In this document: positions 18,644 to 25,185 of the stretch, piece after piece
Position numbering within the stretch: the stretch's first letter is position 1
How the letters are laid out: the number at the start of each line of letters is the position of its first letter
Assembly: GCA_031549865.1 (NCBI GenBank)
Contig: JAVBPE010000024.1
Span: 1 to 64,000 of the forward strand
Reading direction: 5' to 3'
Length of the DNA stretch: 64,000 nt
Source: JAVBPE01 sp031549865
GTDB taxonomy: Bacteria > Bacillota_I > Bacilli_A > Acholeplasmatales > Anaeroplasmataceae
The notes under the pieces: model-generated
Told to the model about the DNA's origin: nothing
Databases searched by the model: none
Seen by the model: the letters and a program-made list of their open reading frames with translations, nothing else
Position numbers and translations under genes: made by a program

Positions 18644-18716
18644 ATATTAGGTGCAAGGTGTTAAAAACCTTGATGGAGTTAGAGATACATCCTAAGTGTA
18701 AAAGTAGGTGATAAGT
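18644..18716 (+). promoter_or_regulatory. 5' leader of a candidate type I toxin mRNA
   Basis: A TATATT -10-like element near 18644 is followed by a 5' hairpin, CAAGGT (18654-18659) with ACCTTG (18667-18672). A segment at 18675-18699 is complementary to 18902-18923 in the mRNA 3' end. The leader ends in a good AGGTGATAAGT ribosome binding site. The -35 element is not clear. Confidence 0.45.
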
Positions 18717-18788
18717 ATGATAATTAACTTTGTTAAACTTAAATCTTATTTTATTAGGAAGTTATGTGCGGTTTTATTACAAGCATAA
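18717..18788 (+). CDS. 23-residue leader ORF overlapping a hydrophobic peptide ORF
   Basis: Reads MIINFVKLKSYF then IRKLCAVLLQA and stops with TAA. It is preceded by AGGTGATAAGT, the same ribosome binding site style as many real genes in this window. Its 3' end overlaps the start of the next ORF in another frame by 25 bases. This arrangement resembles mok over hok, where translation of the first ORF opens the second. No protein family recognised; that it is translated is inference from the ribosome binding site. Confidence 0.45.
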   Translation: MIINFVKLKSYFIRKLCAVLLQA

Positions 18789-18844
18789 TTAATTTTATAA
18801 CGGCGATTATTAATTTAATAAAAGCTAATAAGAAATTAAAGTAA
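18764..18844 (+). CDS. 26-residue hydrophobic peptide, candidate type I toxin
   Basis: Encodes MCGFITSIINFITAII then NLIKANKKLK: about 17 hydrophobic residues forming a possible membrane helix, followed by a basic tail. That is the typical shape of type I toxins, which insert in the membrane. An AGGAAG site lies just upstream with short spacing. The 3' end and downstream region are covered by a convergent RNA. It does not match the Fst, TxpA/BsrG, Ldr, Ibs or TisB sequences I know. Too short for ordinary gene callers. Confidence 0.5.
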   Translation: MCGFITSIINFITAIINLIKANKKLK

Positions 18845-18930
18845 TAAAATAAAAAGCATCTATATCAACCGTCAAGTTCGTTAGATGCTCTTAGAATTAA
18901 AACACTAGGAGTATCATAACTCCTTGCTTT
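18841..18930 (-). ncRNA. candidate antisense RNA (antitoxin) over the peptide mRNA 3' end
   Basis: A clean promoter drives an approximately 90-base RNA toward the peptide gene. Its 5' end folds as AGGAGT/ACTCCT. Its 3' end is an intrinsic terminator, AGCATCTA/TAGATGCT (18855-18862 with 18882-18889), followed by a T-rich tract. It overlaps the last codon and 3' untranslated region of the hydrophobic peptide gene. No ORF lies inside it. The ends are predicted, not measured. Confidence 0.55.
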
Positions 18931-18936
18931 AATTTT
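18907..18936 (+). terminator. probable terminator of the hydrophobic peptide mRNA
   Basis: AGGAGT (18907-18912) pairs with ACTCCT (18919-18924), followed by a T-rich stretch. On the other strand the same hairpin forms the 5' end of the antisense RNA. Confidence 0.45.
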
Positions 18937-18964
18937 ATTATAACCTATTTTTTTATTTTTACAA
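18937..18964 (-). promoter_or_regulatory. promoter of the candidate antisense RNA
   Basis: On the minus strand TTGTAA (18964-18959) and a perfect TATAAT (18942-18937) are separated by 16 bases. No protein gene lies downstream in this orientation before pdxK, and a terminator follows about 75 bases later. Confidence 0.65.
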
Positions 18965-19006
18965 CTATTTATTCGATTCTTCAATTAGCATAGCTAATTT
19001 TTTATA

Positions 19007-19046
19007 ACAAAAAAACTTATTTATCTGATTAACAGATGAATAAGTT
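19007..19046 (-). terminator. intrinsic terminator after khpA
   Basis: On the minus strand a long imperfect stem, AACTTATTCATCTG with CAGATAAATAAGTT, is followed by a T-run, two bases beyond the khpA stop. Confidence 0.85.
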
Positions 19047-19047
19047 C

Positions 19048-19293
19048 TTACTTTGCTTCAATATCTAAGTGTATTCTTTTTCCTTCTTTAGAAGCGCCTG
19101 CATATAATACTGTACGAATAGCTTTAGCAATGTTTCCATTTTTTCCGATTACTCGTCCTAAATCTTTTTCATTTACAGTTACAAGAAAACTTAAAGCATC
19201 ATCTTCACTATCTTTTGTAGTAATGACTACATCGTGTGGATATGCTACTAAAGGAGTAATCAAGTTAGAGATTAACTCTTCAAATTTTATCAT
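19048..19293 (-). CDS. khpA: KH-domain RNA-binding protein KhpA
   Basis: An 81-residue single KH-domain protein (YlqC/KhpA). The RNA-binding loop is GRVIGKNGNIAKAIR (GxxG form), following the beta strand FLVTVNEKD. KhpA works with KhpB on small RNAs and in cell-length control in Bacillota. It begins 11 bases after the rpsP stop, the same rpsP-ylqC order as in Bacillus, with an AGGTGGCC ribosome binding site, and ends at a terminator. Confidence 0.9.
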   Translation of the reverse strand: MIKFEELISNLITPLVAYPHDVVITTKDSEDDALSFLVTVNEKDLGRVIGKNGNIAKAIRTVLYAGASKEGKRIHLDIEAK

Positions 19294-19304
19294 TTGGCCA
19301 CCTA

Positions 19305-19559
19305 CTATTCAGCTTTTTTGGCTGTAATATTTTGGCTTTTTAAAATATTTTTTACTGTTGTTGTTGGCATAGCACCAGTGCTTAACCACTTTGTTACTTT
19401 TTCTGCATCAACACTTACTGTTGCAGGGTTTGTTAATGGATTATATGTTCCTACGATTTCTAAAAATCTTCCATCACGTGGTGATTTTGAATCAGCTGCT
19501 ACAATACGGTATTGTGGGCTTTTATGAGAACCAAATCTTTGTAATCTAATTTTAACCAT
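19305..19559 (-). CDS. rpsP: 30S ribosomal protein S16
   Basis: 84 residues: MVKIRLQRFGSHKSPQYRIV, DGRFLEIVGTYNPL and DAEKVTKWLSTGAMPT are the canonical S16 sequence. The start is ATG 19559 after AGGAGCGAATTTC; the open frame extends 28 codons upstream without a plausible start. It is followed by khpA and preceded by the ylbDEF cluster. rimM, trmD and rplS, its usual operon partners, are at distant sites. Confidence 0.97.
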   Translation of the reverse strand: MVKIRLQRFGSHKSPQYRIVAADSKSPRDGRFLEIVGTYNPLTNPATVSVDAEKVTKWLSTGAMPTTTVKNILKSQNITAKKAE

Positions 19560-19645
19560 GAAATTCGCTCCTTTATCTATAATAACAGGATCATTATATA
19601 TTAAAAAAAAACATCTGTCAAGTACTTTTGCTTGACAATGCATTT

Positions 19646-20008
19646 TTATATTATTTTTTTAGTTATTTTATATTTATTGGAAATAGATTCTTTTATATTA
19701 TTCGTAAAAGAATCTAATTCTTCTTGTAATAAACTTTCTAATTTTAAGAATTTTATTACTAATTCTTTAGAATATAAATCTTCTTTTGCTATTACAAATT
19801 TCTTTTGATAATCATTCAAAGAAGGATGATATTTTCCATAGGTCTTAGCTTCTAAATATAAACTTTCGGCATTTTTAAAGGCTAATATTTCTTTTTTCAA
19901 AACTTTATTAATTTCAAGTTTTAATTCTTGATATTCTATAAAATTAGTTGAATTTTTAAAATCAATAATATATTCATCTAATGCATCTAACACTTTCGAG
20001 TAGTCCAT
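19646..20008 (-). CDS. ylbF: YlbF/YmcA-family protein
   Basis: A 120-residue, helix-rich, Lys/Glu-rich protein without membrane segments. The arrangement ILAFKNAESLYLEAKTYGKYHP and VIAKEDLYSKELVIKFLKLE matches the Com_YlbF family. In Bacillus YlbF forms the Y-complex with YmcA and YaaT, affecting RNase Y, competence and sporulation. Assignment is supported by its position after YlbD- and YlbE-like genes, as in Bacillus. ATG with AGGTGAAAAT site. Confidence 0.7.
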   Translation of the reverse strand: MDYSKVLDALDEYIIDFKNSTNFIEYQELKLEINKVLKKEILAFKNAESLYLEAKTYGKYHPSLNDYQKKFVIAKEDLYSKELVIKFLKLESLLQEELDSFTNNIKESISNKYKITKKII

Positions 20009-20016
20009 ATTTTCAC

Positions 20017-20241
20017 CTATTTCATAAATTTCCTAAACCCTGAGAAAAATTCGATTTGCTTTTTTATATTTTCTAATTTATCAACATTACGTATTTTTAA
20101 TTCTCTTTTAGCTTCATCTACAAAAGATGCAAAAGAATCAGGGTCATAATATAATATTTTATACCATCTTGGATGAAACCGCAAATACATTAATAAATCC
20201 AAATGTTCATGTAAATATTTCATATAATACATTAATACCAT
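20017..20241 (-). CDS. ylbE: YlbE-like protein
   Basis: A 74-residue protein with LMYLRFHPRWYKILYYDP near the N-terminus. This matches the YlbE family pattern of a hydrophobic stretch ending in RxxPxWYRxLxRDP. Function unknown. The ORF overlaps ylbD by 10 bases; Met4 and Met7 are alternative starts and no clear ribosome binding site decides between them, so translation may be coupled. Sits between YlbD- and YlbF-like genes, the Bacillus order. Confidence 0.7.
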   Translation of the reverse strand: MVLMYYMKYLHEHLDLLMYLRFHPRWYKILYYDPDSFASFVDEAKRELKIRNVDKLENIKKQIEFFSGFRKFMK

Positions 20242-20645
20242 TCATCAAATTTCTTATCAAATAAAGGATCACCAGTTGATTTTTTTGCTGCTGTTGCCAC
20301 TGCTGCTCCGCCAGTAAAAGAGGAAATGAGTTCGATAACTTTTTGAATACTAGTTACCGTTTTAGTAATTTGATCAGGGTCTATTTTCTTTACATAATTT
20401 ACTACAGTTTTAATCATATCTTCTGTTGACGTTTTAGTATCTCCAGTTTTTTTAGTTTCGGTTTCTTTTGTTGCTGTGTTTGAATCTGTATTTTGCTCAT
20501 ATTTTTTAAAGAGATCGCTACTTTCACCTAATATTACGTATTCTTCATAAAGTTCTTGCCAAGTTTTTCTTTTTGCTTCCACTTCACTACGTAACAAAGG
20601 ATGTCTTCTAACAAACGCTTTAAATTCGTCTAATTTCTCACTCAT
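20232..20645 (-). CDS. ylbD: YlbD-like protein (putative coat-protein family)
   Basis: 137 residues. The N-terminus SEKLDEFKAFVRRHPLL and TWQELYEEYVILGE is the YlbD-family signature. A low-complexity Thr/Glu/Lys-rich linker (about 55-75) follows, then a helical segment ending in FDEWY. In Bacillus YlbD is annotated as a putative coat protein, with no clear function. First of a ylbD-ylbE-ylbF run. ATG start after GGAAGTGATGT. Confidence 0.75.
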   Translation of the reverse strand: MSEKLDEFKAFVRRHPLLRSEVEAKRKTWQELYEEYVILGESSDLFKKYEQNTDSNTATKETETKKTGDTKTSTEDMIKTVVNYVKKIDPDQITKTVTSIQKVIELISSFTGGAAVATAAKKSTGDPLFDKKFDEWY

Positions 20646-20692
20646 ATAACATCACTTCCATTATATTATATTCAAAATATAATAAAAAGTGC

Positions 20693-21232
20693 CTATTTTT
20701 TATTTTTTAGGCACTCAACATAGGTTTGATGAATAAATAAAGCAATATCTTCTTCTAAATAATCTTCTGTATTTATTTGAAAATCTATCTCTTTTATTGT
20801 TTCTTGATTAAAATGGATTGAATCTATCTCTAATCTTGTTTTTATATCTTCTATTAAATCATGTCTATTTAACATTCTTTTAAGACGACAATCTTCAGAA
20901 GCACTTAAGAAAAAAGATACGACAAAATAATTGGATTTAGCATATTTCTTTAAACCTAAAGAATCTACTATCAAATATTTATTATCCTTTATATCTTCTT
21001 TTGCAGTACCATAAAAATTATTATTATAAAAAATCGTTTCAAAATAGAAATTATTATTCATTTGATTTATAAAAGATTCACGACTAATAAAATGATAATC
21101 AATATCATTAATTTCATTAAATCTTTTTTCCCTTGTGGTATATGTAATTAATTTTTCATAACCAAATTTTTTTGAAAGAATTTTACCTATTTCAGTTTTT
21201 CCTGAAGCGCTAGGACCTACTAATAAAATCAT
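20693..21232 (-). CDS. gmk: guanylate kinase family protein
   Basis: Phosphorylates GMP to GDP. The 179-residue protein starts with the P-loop LLVGPSASGKTE. It has the GMP-binding YTTREKR, then DIDYHFISRESF and NNNFYGTAKEDI, all in guanylate-kinase order. It is a little shorter than typical Gmk (about 205), so it could be a Gmk-like paralogue; no other gmk is visible here. ATG with AGGTGATATT site, 17 bases after the flippase gene. Confidence 0.8.
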   Translation of the reverse strand: MILLVGPSASGKTEIGKILSKKFGYEKLITYTTREKRFNEINDIDYHFISRESFINQMNNNFYFETIFYNNNFYGTAKEDIKDNKYLIVDSLGLKKYAKSNYFVVSFFLSASEDCRLKRMLNRHDLIEDIKTRLEIDSIHFNQETIKEIDFQINTEDYLEEDIALFIHQTYVECLKNKK

Positions 21233-21249
21233 AATATCACCTTCATTTA

Positions 21250-22803
21250 TTATATCATGACTTCTTCTTTTTTCGACTCTCTTTTAACTTTTAATAAATT
21301 TATTAATTTGCCAATAATAAAATATATAAATAAATATAATCCGCCATAAATAATCATACCATAAATAATTTCTGTTCTTGAATTCATTTTATAAAAGAAT
21401 ATTATTTTGAAGACTAACACAAAAGATAAAGTAACTAGTGAAATTAATGTATTTATAATTAACCTTTTAAAAGTAAACATTAGAATTTTAATTTCGTATT
21501 TCTTTAAGACTATTAAAACTGCAACTAGGCAAATGCTTATAGCAATAACTGAACTATATACTGCGCCCACATATCCTAATGTTGGAATCCATAATATATT
21601 CATAATATATTTTGCTATAACACTTAATAATGTTGCAATAACTATAAATGCGACTTTTTGAATTCCCTGAACTATTCCTAATAAAACTTTATATAAACTA
21701 AATAAAATAATAAGAATTGCTTGTTGCTTTAAAACACCACCGCCAACTGTAGAGTTTGCATAAAAAAGATTATAGAATTCTTCTGAAAAAAAGGCAAATA
21801 CAAAAGTTATTGGAATTATAAAATATAAAACTGTATTAATTGCTCTTTTGGATAATTTTATAACTTTTGCTTCATCTCCTTCGGTATGAGCAGTAGAAAT
21901 TTCTGGCATTAAAGAAGCTGATAAACTTTGAGCAAATAATATTGGTATAAAAATAATGCGTGCAACTTCAAATAAATAGGAACTATAATATTCATCTATA
22001 TTTTCTACCCCAAAAACTGATAATCCACGTGATAATGTTGAAGAGTCAACCGCTTGATAAAGTGAAAAAAATATAGTTGTAAGACCAAATGGTATACATA
22101 TCTTTATTATACTTTTTATGACAGGGTATTTTATTGTTGTCTTTTTAAAATATTTAAACGCCGCTATAAATAATACTAAAAGAGACGAGGCTGTTGCAAT
22201 AAATCCTGTCATTAACGCAACTTTAGCTCCATCTATATAATTTATATTGTCTAATCCAATTGTTTTGTAAATTAAAAAAATGAATAAAAATGTCTTTACC
22301 AATTGCTCCATTAAAATAGATATCCCTACACTAAGCATTCTTAAATGACCTTGCAAGTATCCTCTATAAAATGATACTAATGGGCTAATAATAAGAGCAA
22401 ATGATATAATCTGTGCTGCAGTTTTAATATATGCGATTTGTTCAATATCGTAATTAACCGGTAATGAAAATTTCAAAATCAAGTTAATCGAAAAGAAAAA
22501 TAGTAAGAAAGAAACTATTCCTACGATTAATAATACTAAACTTCCTCTTTTTAAAAAATATGATACCTCTTCATTCTTTTCTTCAGTTCTCAGTTTGCTA
22601 ACTACTTTCGATACCCCTGGTACAATTCCTAATGCTGAAATGTCAGCAAACAATGAAAATGGAACATATGCATATGTATATATTGCTAAACCTTTTGAAC
22701 CAAAAAGTTTAGAAAATGTAAAAATAAATAAAAATCCAAAGAGCTTAGAGGCAATTTGGGCTATACTTAAAATTAGCGTGTTTTTTTTAACATTATCTTT
22801 CAT
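21250..22803 (-). CDS. SpoVB/MurJ-like polysaccharide or lipid II flippase
   Basis: A 517-residue membrane protein with about 14 helices of the MOP (MATE/PST/MVF) superfamily. IAQIASKLFGFLFIF at the N-terminus, GIVPGVSKVVSKLRTEEK, SFYRGYLQGHLRM and AQSLSASLMPEISTAHTEGD are characteristic of the SpoVB/YtgP group in Bacillota. Those proteins flip lipid-linked cell-wall precursors and support cortex synthesis in sporulation. The ATG at 22803 follows AGGTGATTTTG; the GTG at 22812 is within that site. A division (MurJ-like) or sporulation (SpoVB) role cannot be separated by sequence. Confidence 0.85.
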   Translation of the reverse strand: MKDNVKKNTLILSIAQIASKLFGFLFIFTFSKLFGSKGLAIYTYAYVPFSLFADISALGIVPGVSKVVSKLRTEEKNEEVSYFLKRGSLVLLIVGIVSFLLFFFSINLILKFSLPVNYDIEQIAYIKTAAQIISFALIISPLVSFYRGYLQGHLRMLSVGISILMEQLVKTFLFIFLIYKTIGLDNINYIDGAKVALMTGFIATASSLLVLFIAAFKYFKKTTIKYPVIKSIIKICIPFGLTTIFFSLYQAVDSSTLSRGLSVFGVENIDEYYSSYLFEVARIIFIPILFAQSLSASLMPEISTAHTEGDEAKVIKLSKRAINTVLYFIIPITFVFAFFSEEFYNLFYANSTVGGGVLKQQAILIILFSLYKVLLGIVQGIQKVAFIVIATLLSVIAKYIMNILWIPTLGYVGAVYSSVIAISICLVAVLIVLKKYEIKILMFTFKRLIINTLISLVTLSFVLVFKIIFFYKMNSRTEIIYGMIIYGGLYLFIYFIIGKLINLLKVKRESKKEEVMI

Positions 22804-22886
22804 CAAAATCACCTAAATTTAGTATGTGCCTAAATTTTGAATTCACACATAGAAAATCGAAACATATAATAATACTGGTGATATTT

Positions 22887-23081
22887 ATGTTTAAAAAATT
22901 TACTTCGAATAATAATAATCCGCAAGAACAATACAATTATTATGATTCTCAACAATTAGGGAGAATTTATTACGAACTTGAAGAAATAAATCGCAAATTA
23001 CGTAACTTAAATAACCGCCTTAGACGTATCGAAAATTTCTTAGGCCTAGCAAATGATGAACAAAATAATTCTAATAAATAG
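22887..23081 (+). CDS. small coiled-coil protein of unknown function
   Basis: 64 residues: MFKKFTSNNNNPQEQYNYYD, then a predicted short coiled coil, YYELEEINRKLRNLNNRLRR, and a polar tail. Asn/Gln/Tyr-rich ends flank a helical core, a composition seen in small spore-coat-associated proteins, but no family is recognised. The start chosen (ATG 22887 after GGTGATATTT) is well supported; the frame opens 21 codons earlier without a site. Lies just before the YjcZ-like gene, on the same strand. Confidence 0.65.
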   Translation: MFKKFTSNNNNPQEQYNYYDSQQLGRIYYELEEINRKLRNLNNRLRRIENFLGLANDEQNNSNK

Positions 23082-23139
23082 GCGATTTACTAAGCATAAT
23101 TACTTGATACACATATAATGTAGTAGGAGGTGAATATCG

Positions 23140-23295
23140 ATGTATTACTATGGAATGCCTGGTGGTGGATACGGTGGCGGATGCTGCTCTCAACCTAATC
23201 CTTGCTGCAGAAACAATAAGGGTGGATATGGTTACGCTTTAATCTTAGTTCTATTCATTCTTCTTGTTATTATTGGTGCTTCTCGCTGGAACTAA
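23140..23295 (+). CDS. YjcZ-family sporulation-associated membrane peptide
   Basis: 51 residues: MYYYGMPGGGYGGGCC, then a Cys/Asn-rich linker, then GYALILVLFILLVIIGASR and a short end. The Gly/Tyr-rich head followed by one membrane helix of the pattern YGxALIxVLFILLxIIGAS is typical of the YjcZ family, small peptides expressed during sporulation in Bacilli. It has an excellent AGGAGGTGAATATC site. It is below common gene-calling length limits. Two CC pairs are present in the head, a possible cross-linking feature (inference). Confidence 0.85.
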   Translation: MYYYGMPGGGYGGGCCSQPNPCCRNNKGGYGYALILVLFILLVIIGASRWN

Positions 23296-23352
23296 TATAA
23301 ATTCATTAGAAAAATATCACTTAGTTATGATATAATATCTTGGGTGATATTT

Positions 23353-23946
23353 ATGTATAATGATTCTAATATAGTAAAAGAAGGGAACCCTCTATTACGT
23401 CAAATAAGTACTGAGGTTAAATTACCTTTATCTGATGAAGATTTAAGTGTCTTAAAAAATCTATATGATTATGTAATAGCTTCAGCGATTCCGCAACTAG
23501 TAAGTCAATATAATATTAGACCAGGAGTTGGGATTGCTGCTCCTCAAGTTGGAATTAATAAGCGTATGTTTGCTATAAATTTTGAAGATTTTTTAGATAA
23601 TAATAAAAAATATACAATGGCTATCATAAATCCTAAAATATTGTCAGTTAGTGAACAACTTGTTTACTTACCTGGTGGAGAAGGCTGTTTGTCCGTTACT
23701 AGAGAAACGTCCGATATAACACCAAGACATTATGCTATCAAATTTAGTGCTAAAGTTTATGATTTCATAAATAATAAAATTAAAACAGTGACACAAACCT
23801 TAATTGGCTATCCTGCAATAGTTTTTCAACACGAATATGATCATTTAGATGGAAAACTTTTTGTTGATACTATGGCAAATGAATTACCTCTTGAAGTACT
23901 TCCTCTTTATACTTTAGACGAAGCAGAGGATATAGAAGAAAAATAA
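23353..23946 (+). CDS. def: peptide deformylase
   Basis: Removes the formyl group from nascent N-termini. The 197-residue protein has all three metal-enzyme motifs: GVGIAAPQVG (GxGxAAxQ), GGEGCLSV (EGCLS) and QHEYDHLDG (HExDH); Cys and the two His bind the metal. The insertion-rich form matches type 2 enzymes of Gram-positives. Start ATG 23353 after GGGTGATATTT; the upstream GTG is part of that site. Convergent with the RNA methyltransferase gene, with a terminator between. Confidence 0.96.
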   Translation: MYNDSNIVKEGNPLLRQISTEVKLPLSDEDLSVLKNLYDYVIASAIPQLVSQYNIRPGVGIAAPQVGINKRMFAINFEDFLDNNKKYTMAIINPKILSVSEQLVYLPGGEGCLSVTRETSDITPRHYAIKFSAKVYDFINNKIKTVTQTLIGYPAIVFQHEYDHLDGKLFVDTMANELPLEVLPLYTLDEAEDIEEK

Positions 23947-23974
23947 ACTGCAAGATTCTCTCGCAGTTTTTTCA
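23946..23974 (+). terminator. intrinsic terminator of def
   Basis: AACTGC pairs with GCAGTT around an 11-base loop, followed by a T-run; it begins at the stop codon of def. Confidence 0.8.
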
Positions 23975-23977
23975 TTT

Positions 23978-24679
23978 TTATAAATTGTTAAGTTCATACA
24001 TAATAATTGAACCAGCTATGCTTACATTTAAAGATTCTGTTTCATTCATTTTTATATATATATTATCTAAAGCTAAATTATCAATTTCTTTTGATACACC
24101 ATTACCTTCATTGCCTAATATTAAGGCAATTTTTTCTTTATATTGCGCCATTTTTGGTAATATACCATTTTTCACATTAGTTGAATAAATTTTATGATCA
24201 CTAATTTTTTTTATAAACTCTACACAATTACCACTTATTAAATTAAGCTTAAAAATTGCACCTTGAGTCGCTCTTATTACTTTAGGATTATATATATCTA
24301 CACTTCCGTCACCTAAAAAGACAGTATTAAAATTAAAAGCTACAGCACTTCTTAATAATGTACCCATGTTTCCTGGATCTTGTATACCATCTAAAATTAA
24401 GACTCTATTTTCAATATTAGTTTTCTCAATTAATTTACAAACTCCAATTTGATTAACTACTGTATCAGTATTACAAATCTTTTTCATTACTGCTTCACTT
24501 ATTAATACTCCATCAATATCACTTAATGTAGTATAAGTTTCAATAAGTAAATCTAATTTTTTTGCCTCACTTACTAAGTGAGCACCTTCAACAATAAACA
24601 TCTTATTTTCTTTACGAAATTTTGACTTATTTAATTTTATTAATTCTTTAATTTTAGGATTATCAATGGAAGTTATCAT
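23978..24679 (-). CDS. SpoU-family (TrmH-type) RNA 2'-O-methyltransferase
   Basis: A 233-residue SPOUT methyltransferase. The N-terminal substrate-binding part starts ITSIDNPKIKELIKL. The knot has LDGIQDPGNMGTLLRSA (motif 1), LILGNEGNGVS (motif 2) and LNVSIAGSIIMYEL (motif 3). This pattern fits 23S rRNA guanosine methyltransferases such as RlmB or YsgA. The target nucleotide is not evident. ATG with AAGAGGTATAG site. Another SpoU protein lies at 33.2 kb. Confidence 0.88.
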   Translation of the reverse strand: MITSIDNPKIKELIKLNKSKFRKENKMFIVEGAHLVSEAKKLDLLIETYTTLSDIDGVLISEAVMKKICNTDTVVNQIGVCKLIEKTNIENRVLILDGIQDPGNMGTLLRSAVAFNFNTVFLGDGSVDIYNPKVIRATQGAIFKLNLISGNCVEFIKKISDHKIYSTNVKNGILPKMAQYKEKIALILGNEGNGVSKEIDNLALDNIYIKMNETESLNVSIAGSIIMYELNNL

Positions 24680-24724
24680 ATCTATACCTCTTTTAATATT
24701 ATACTATAGTTGCTATTTAATTTA

Positions 24725-24757
24725 AATAAAAAAATCACTCTATTCCTAGAGTGATTT
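24725..24757 (-). terminator. intrinsic terminator of the SASP gene
   Basis: On the minus strand AATCACTCTA and TAGAGTGATT form a 10-base-pair stem with a four-base loop, followed by a T-run. Confidence 0.85.
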
Positions 24758-24785
24758 CATTTATATATCTATCTATATATATTTA

Positions 24786-25130
24786 TTAGTTGTTTTTGCC
24801 TTTTTGAACTAATTTCTTAGTCATAGCTCCACCAACTTTACCGTTGTTTTTGCTAGATTGATTAGCTCCTGTTTGAATACCTAATTCTTTAGAACTTTCA
24901 TTCTTTAAACTTTCAGTATCTGTGCTTTTCTTAGCACGTGAAACTGATGATTTAGTCATAGCTCCACCAACTTTACCGTTTTCACGGCTTGAAGTTTCAC
25001 CGCCTAAAGTAACACCTAATTCTTCTGCTACTTCATATTTATATTGACTATTAGCTTTTGAAGAAGAACTTGAAGACTTACTATTGCTGCTTGATTGGTT
25101 CATTGAAGCATCATTGCTTTTTCTTGCCAT
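24786..25130 (-). CDS. small acid-soluble spore protein with two alpha/beta-type units in tandem
   Basis: 114 residues. A Ser-rich head (about 10-25) is followed by unit 1, EVAEELGVTLGGETSSRENG then KVGGAMTK (about 33-60), and unit 2, SKELGIQTGANQSSKNNG then KVGGAMTKKLV (about 80-108). Both units resemble alpha/beta SASPs, which coat and protect spore DNA; the known pattern is EIAxELGVxLGAxTxxRxNGxVGGxxTKxLV. Unit 1 keeps a germination-protease-like site (VAEE before LGV). Usual SASPs have one unit of 60-70 residues. AGGAGGTGAAATT site; strong terminator; forespore-like promoter upstream. Confidence 0.85.
   Translation of the reverse strand: MARKSNDASMNQSSSNSKSSSSSSKANSQYKYEVAEELGVTLGGETSSRENGKVGGAMTKSSVSRAKKSTDTESLKNESSKELGIQTGANQSSKNNGKVGGAMTKKLVQKGKNN
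24817..24980 (-). repeat. 29-base perfect direct repeat inside the SASP gene
   Basis: The same 29 bases, beginning ttagtcatagctccac, occur at 24817-24845 and 24952-24980, exactly 135 bases (45 codons) apart. They encode the conserved Asn-Gly-x-Val-Gly-Gly-x-x-Thr-Lys ends of the two SASP units. Identity at DNA level suggests a recent duplication or gene conversion. Confidence 0.9.
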
Positions 25131-25152
25131 AATTTCACCTCCTTGCGATTAT

Positions 25153-25180
25153 ATTTTAACCGCTTTAGGTGAATCTATAC
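25153..25180 (-). promoter_or_regulatory. candidate forespore (sigma-F/sigma-G type) promoter of the SASP gene
   Basis: On the minus strand GTATA (25180-25176) and GGTTAAAAT (25161-25153) are separated by 14 bases and sit about 25 bases before the start codon. They fit the GYATA and GGNNANANT elements known for forespore sigma factors in Bacillus. The spacing is at the short end. Confidence 0.45.
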
Positions 25181-25185
25181 ATAAA

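Noticed and set aside
22803..22812. GTG starts a few codons upstream of many ATG starts
   Set aside because: In many genes (for example at 22812, 23344, 31359, 45710, 46934, 63895) the GTG is part of the AGGTGA/AGGTGG ribosome binding site itself, so the downstream ATG is the start.
24817..24980. Two identical 29-base repeats that could suggest a small CRISPR array
   Set aside because: Only two copies, 135 bases apart and in frame; they encode the conserved ends of two SASP units.
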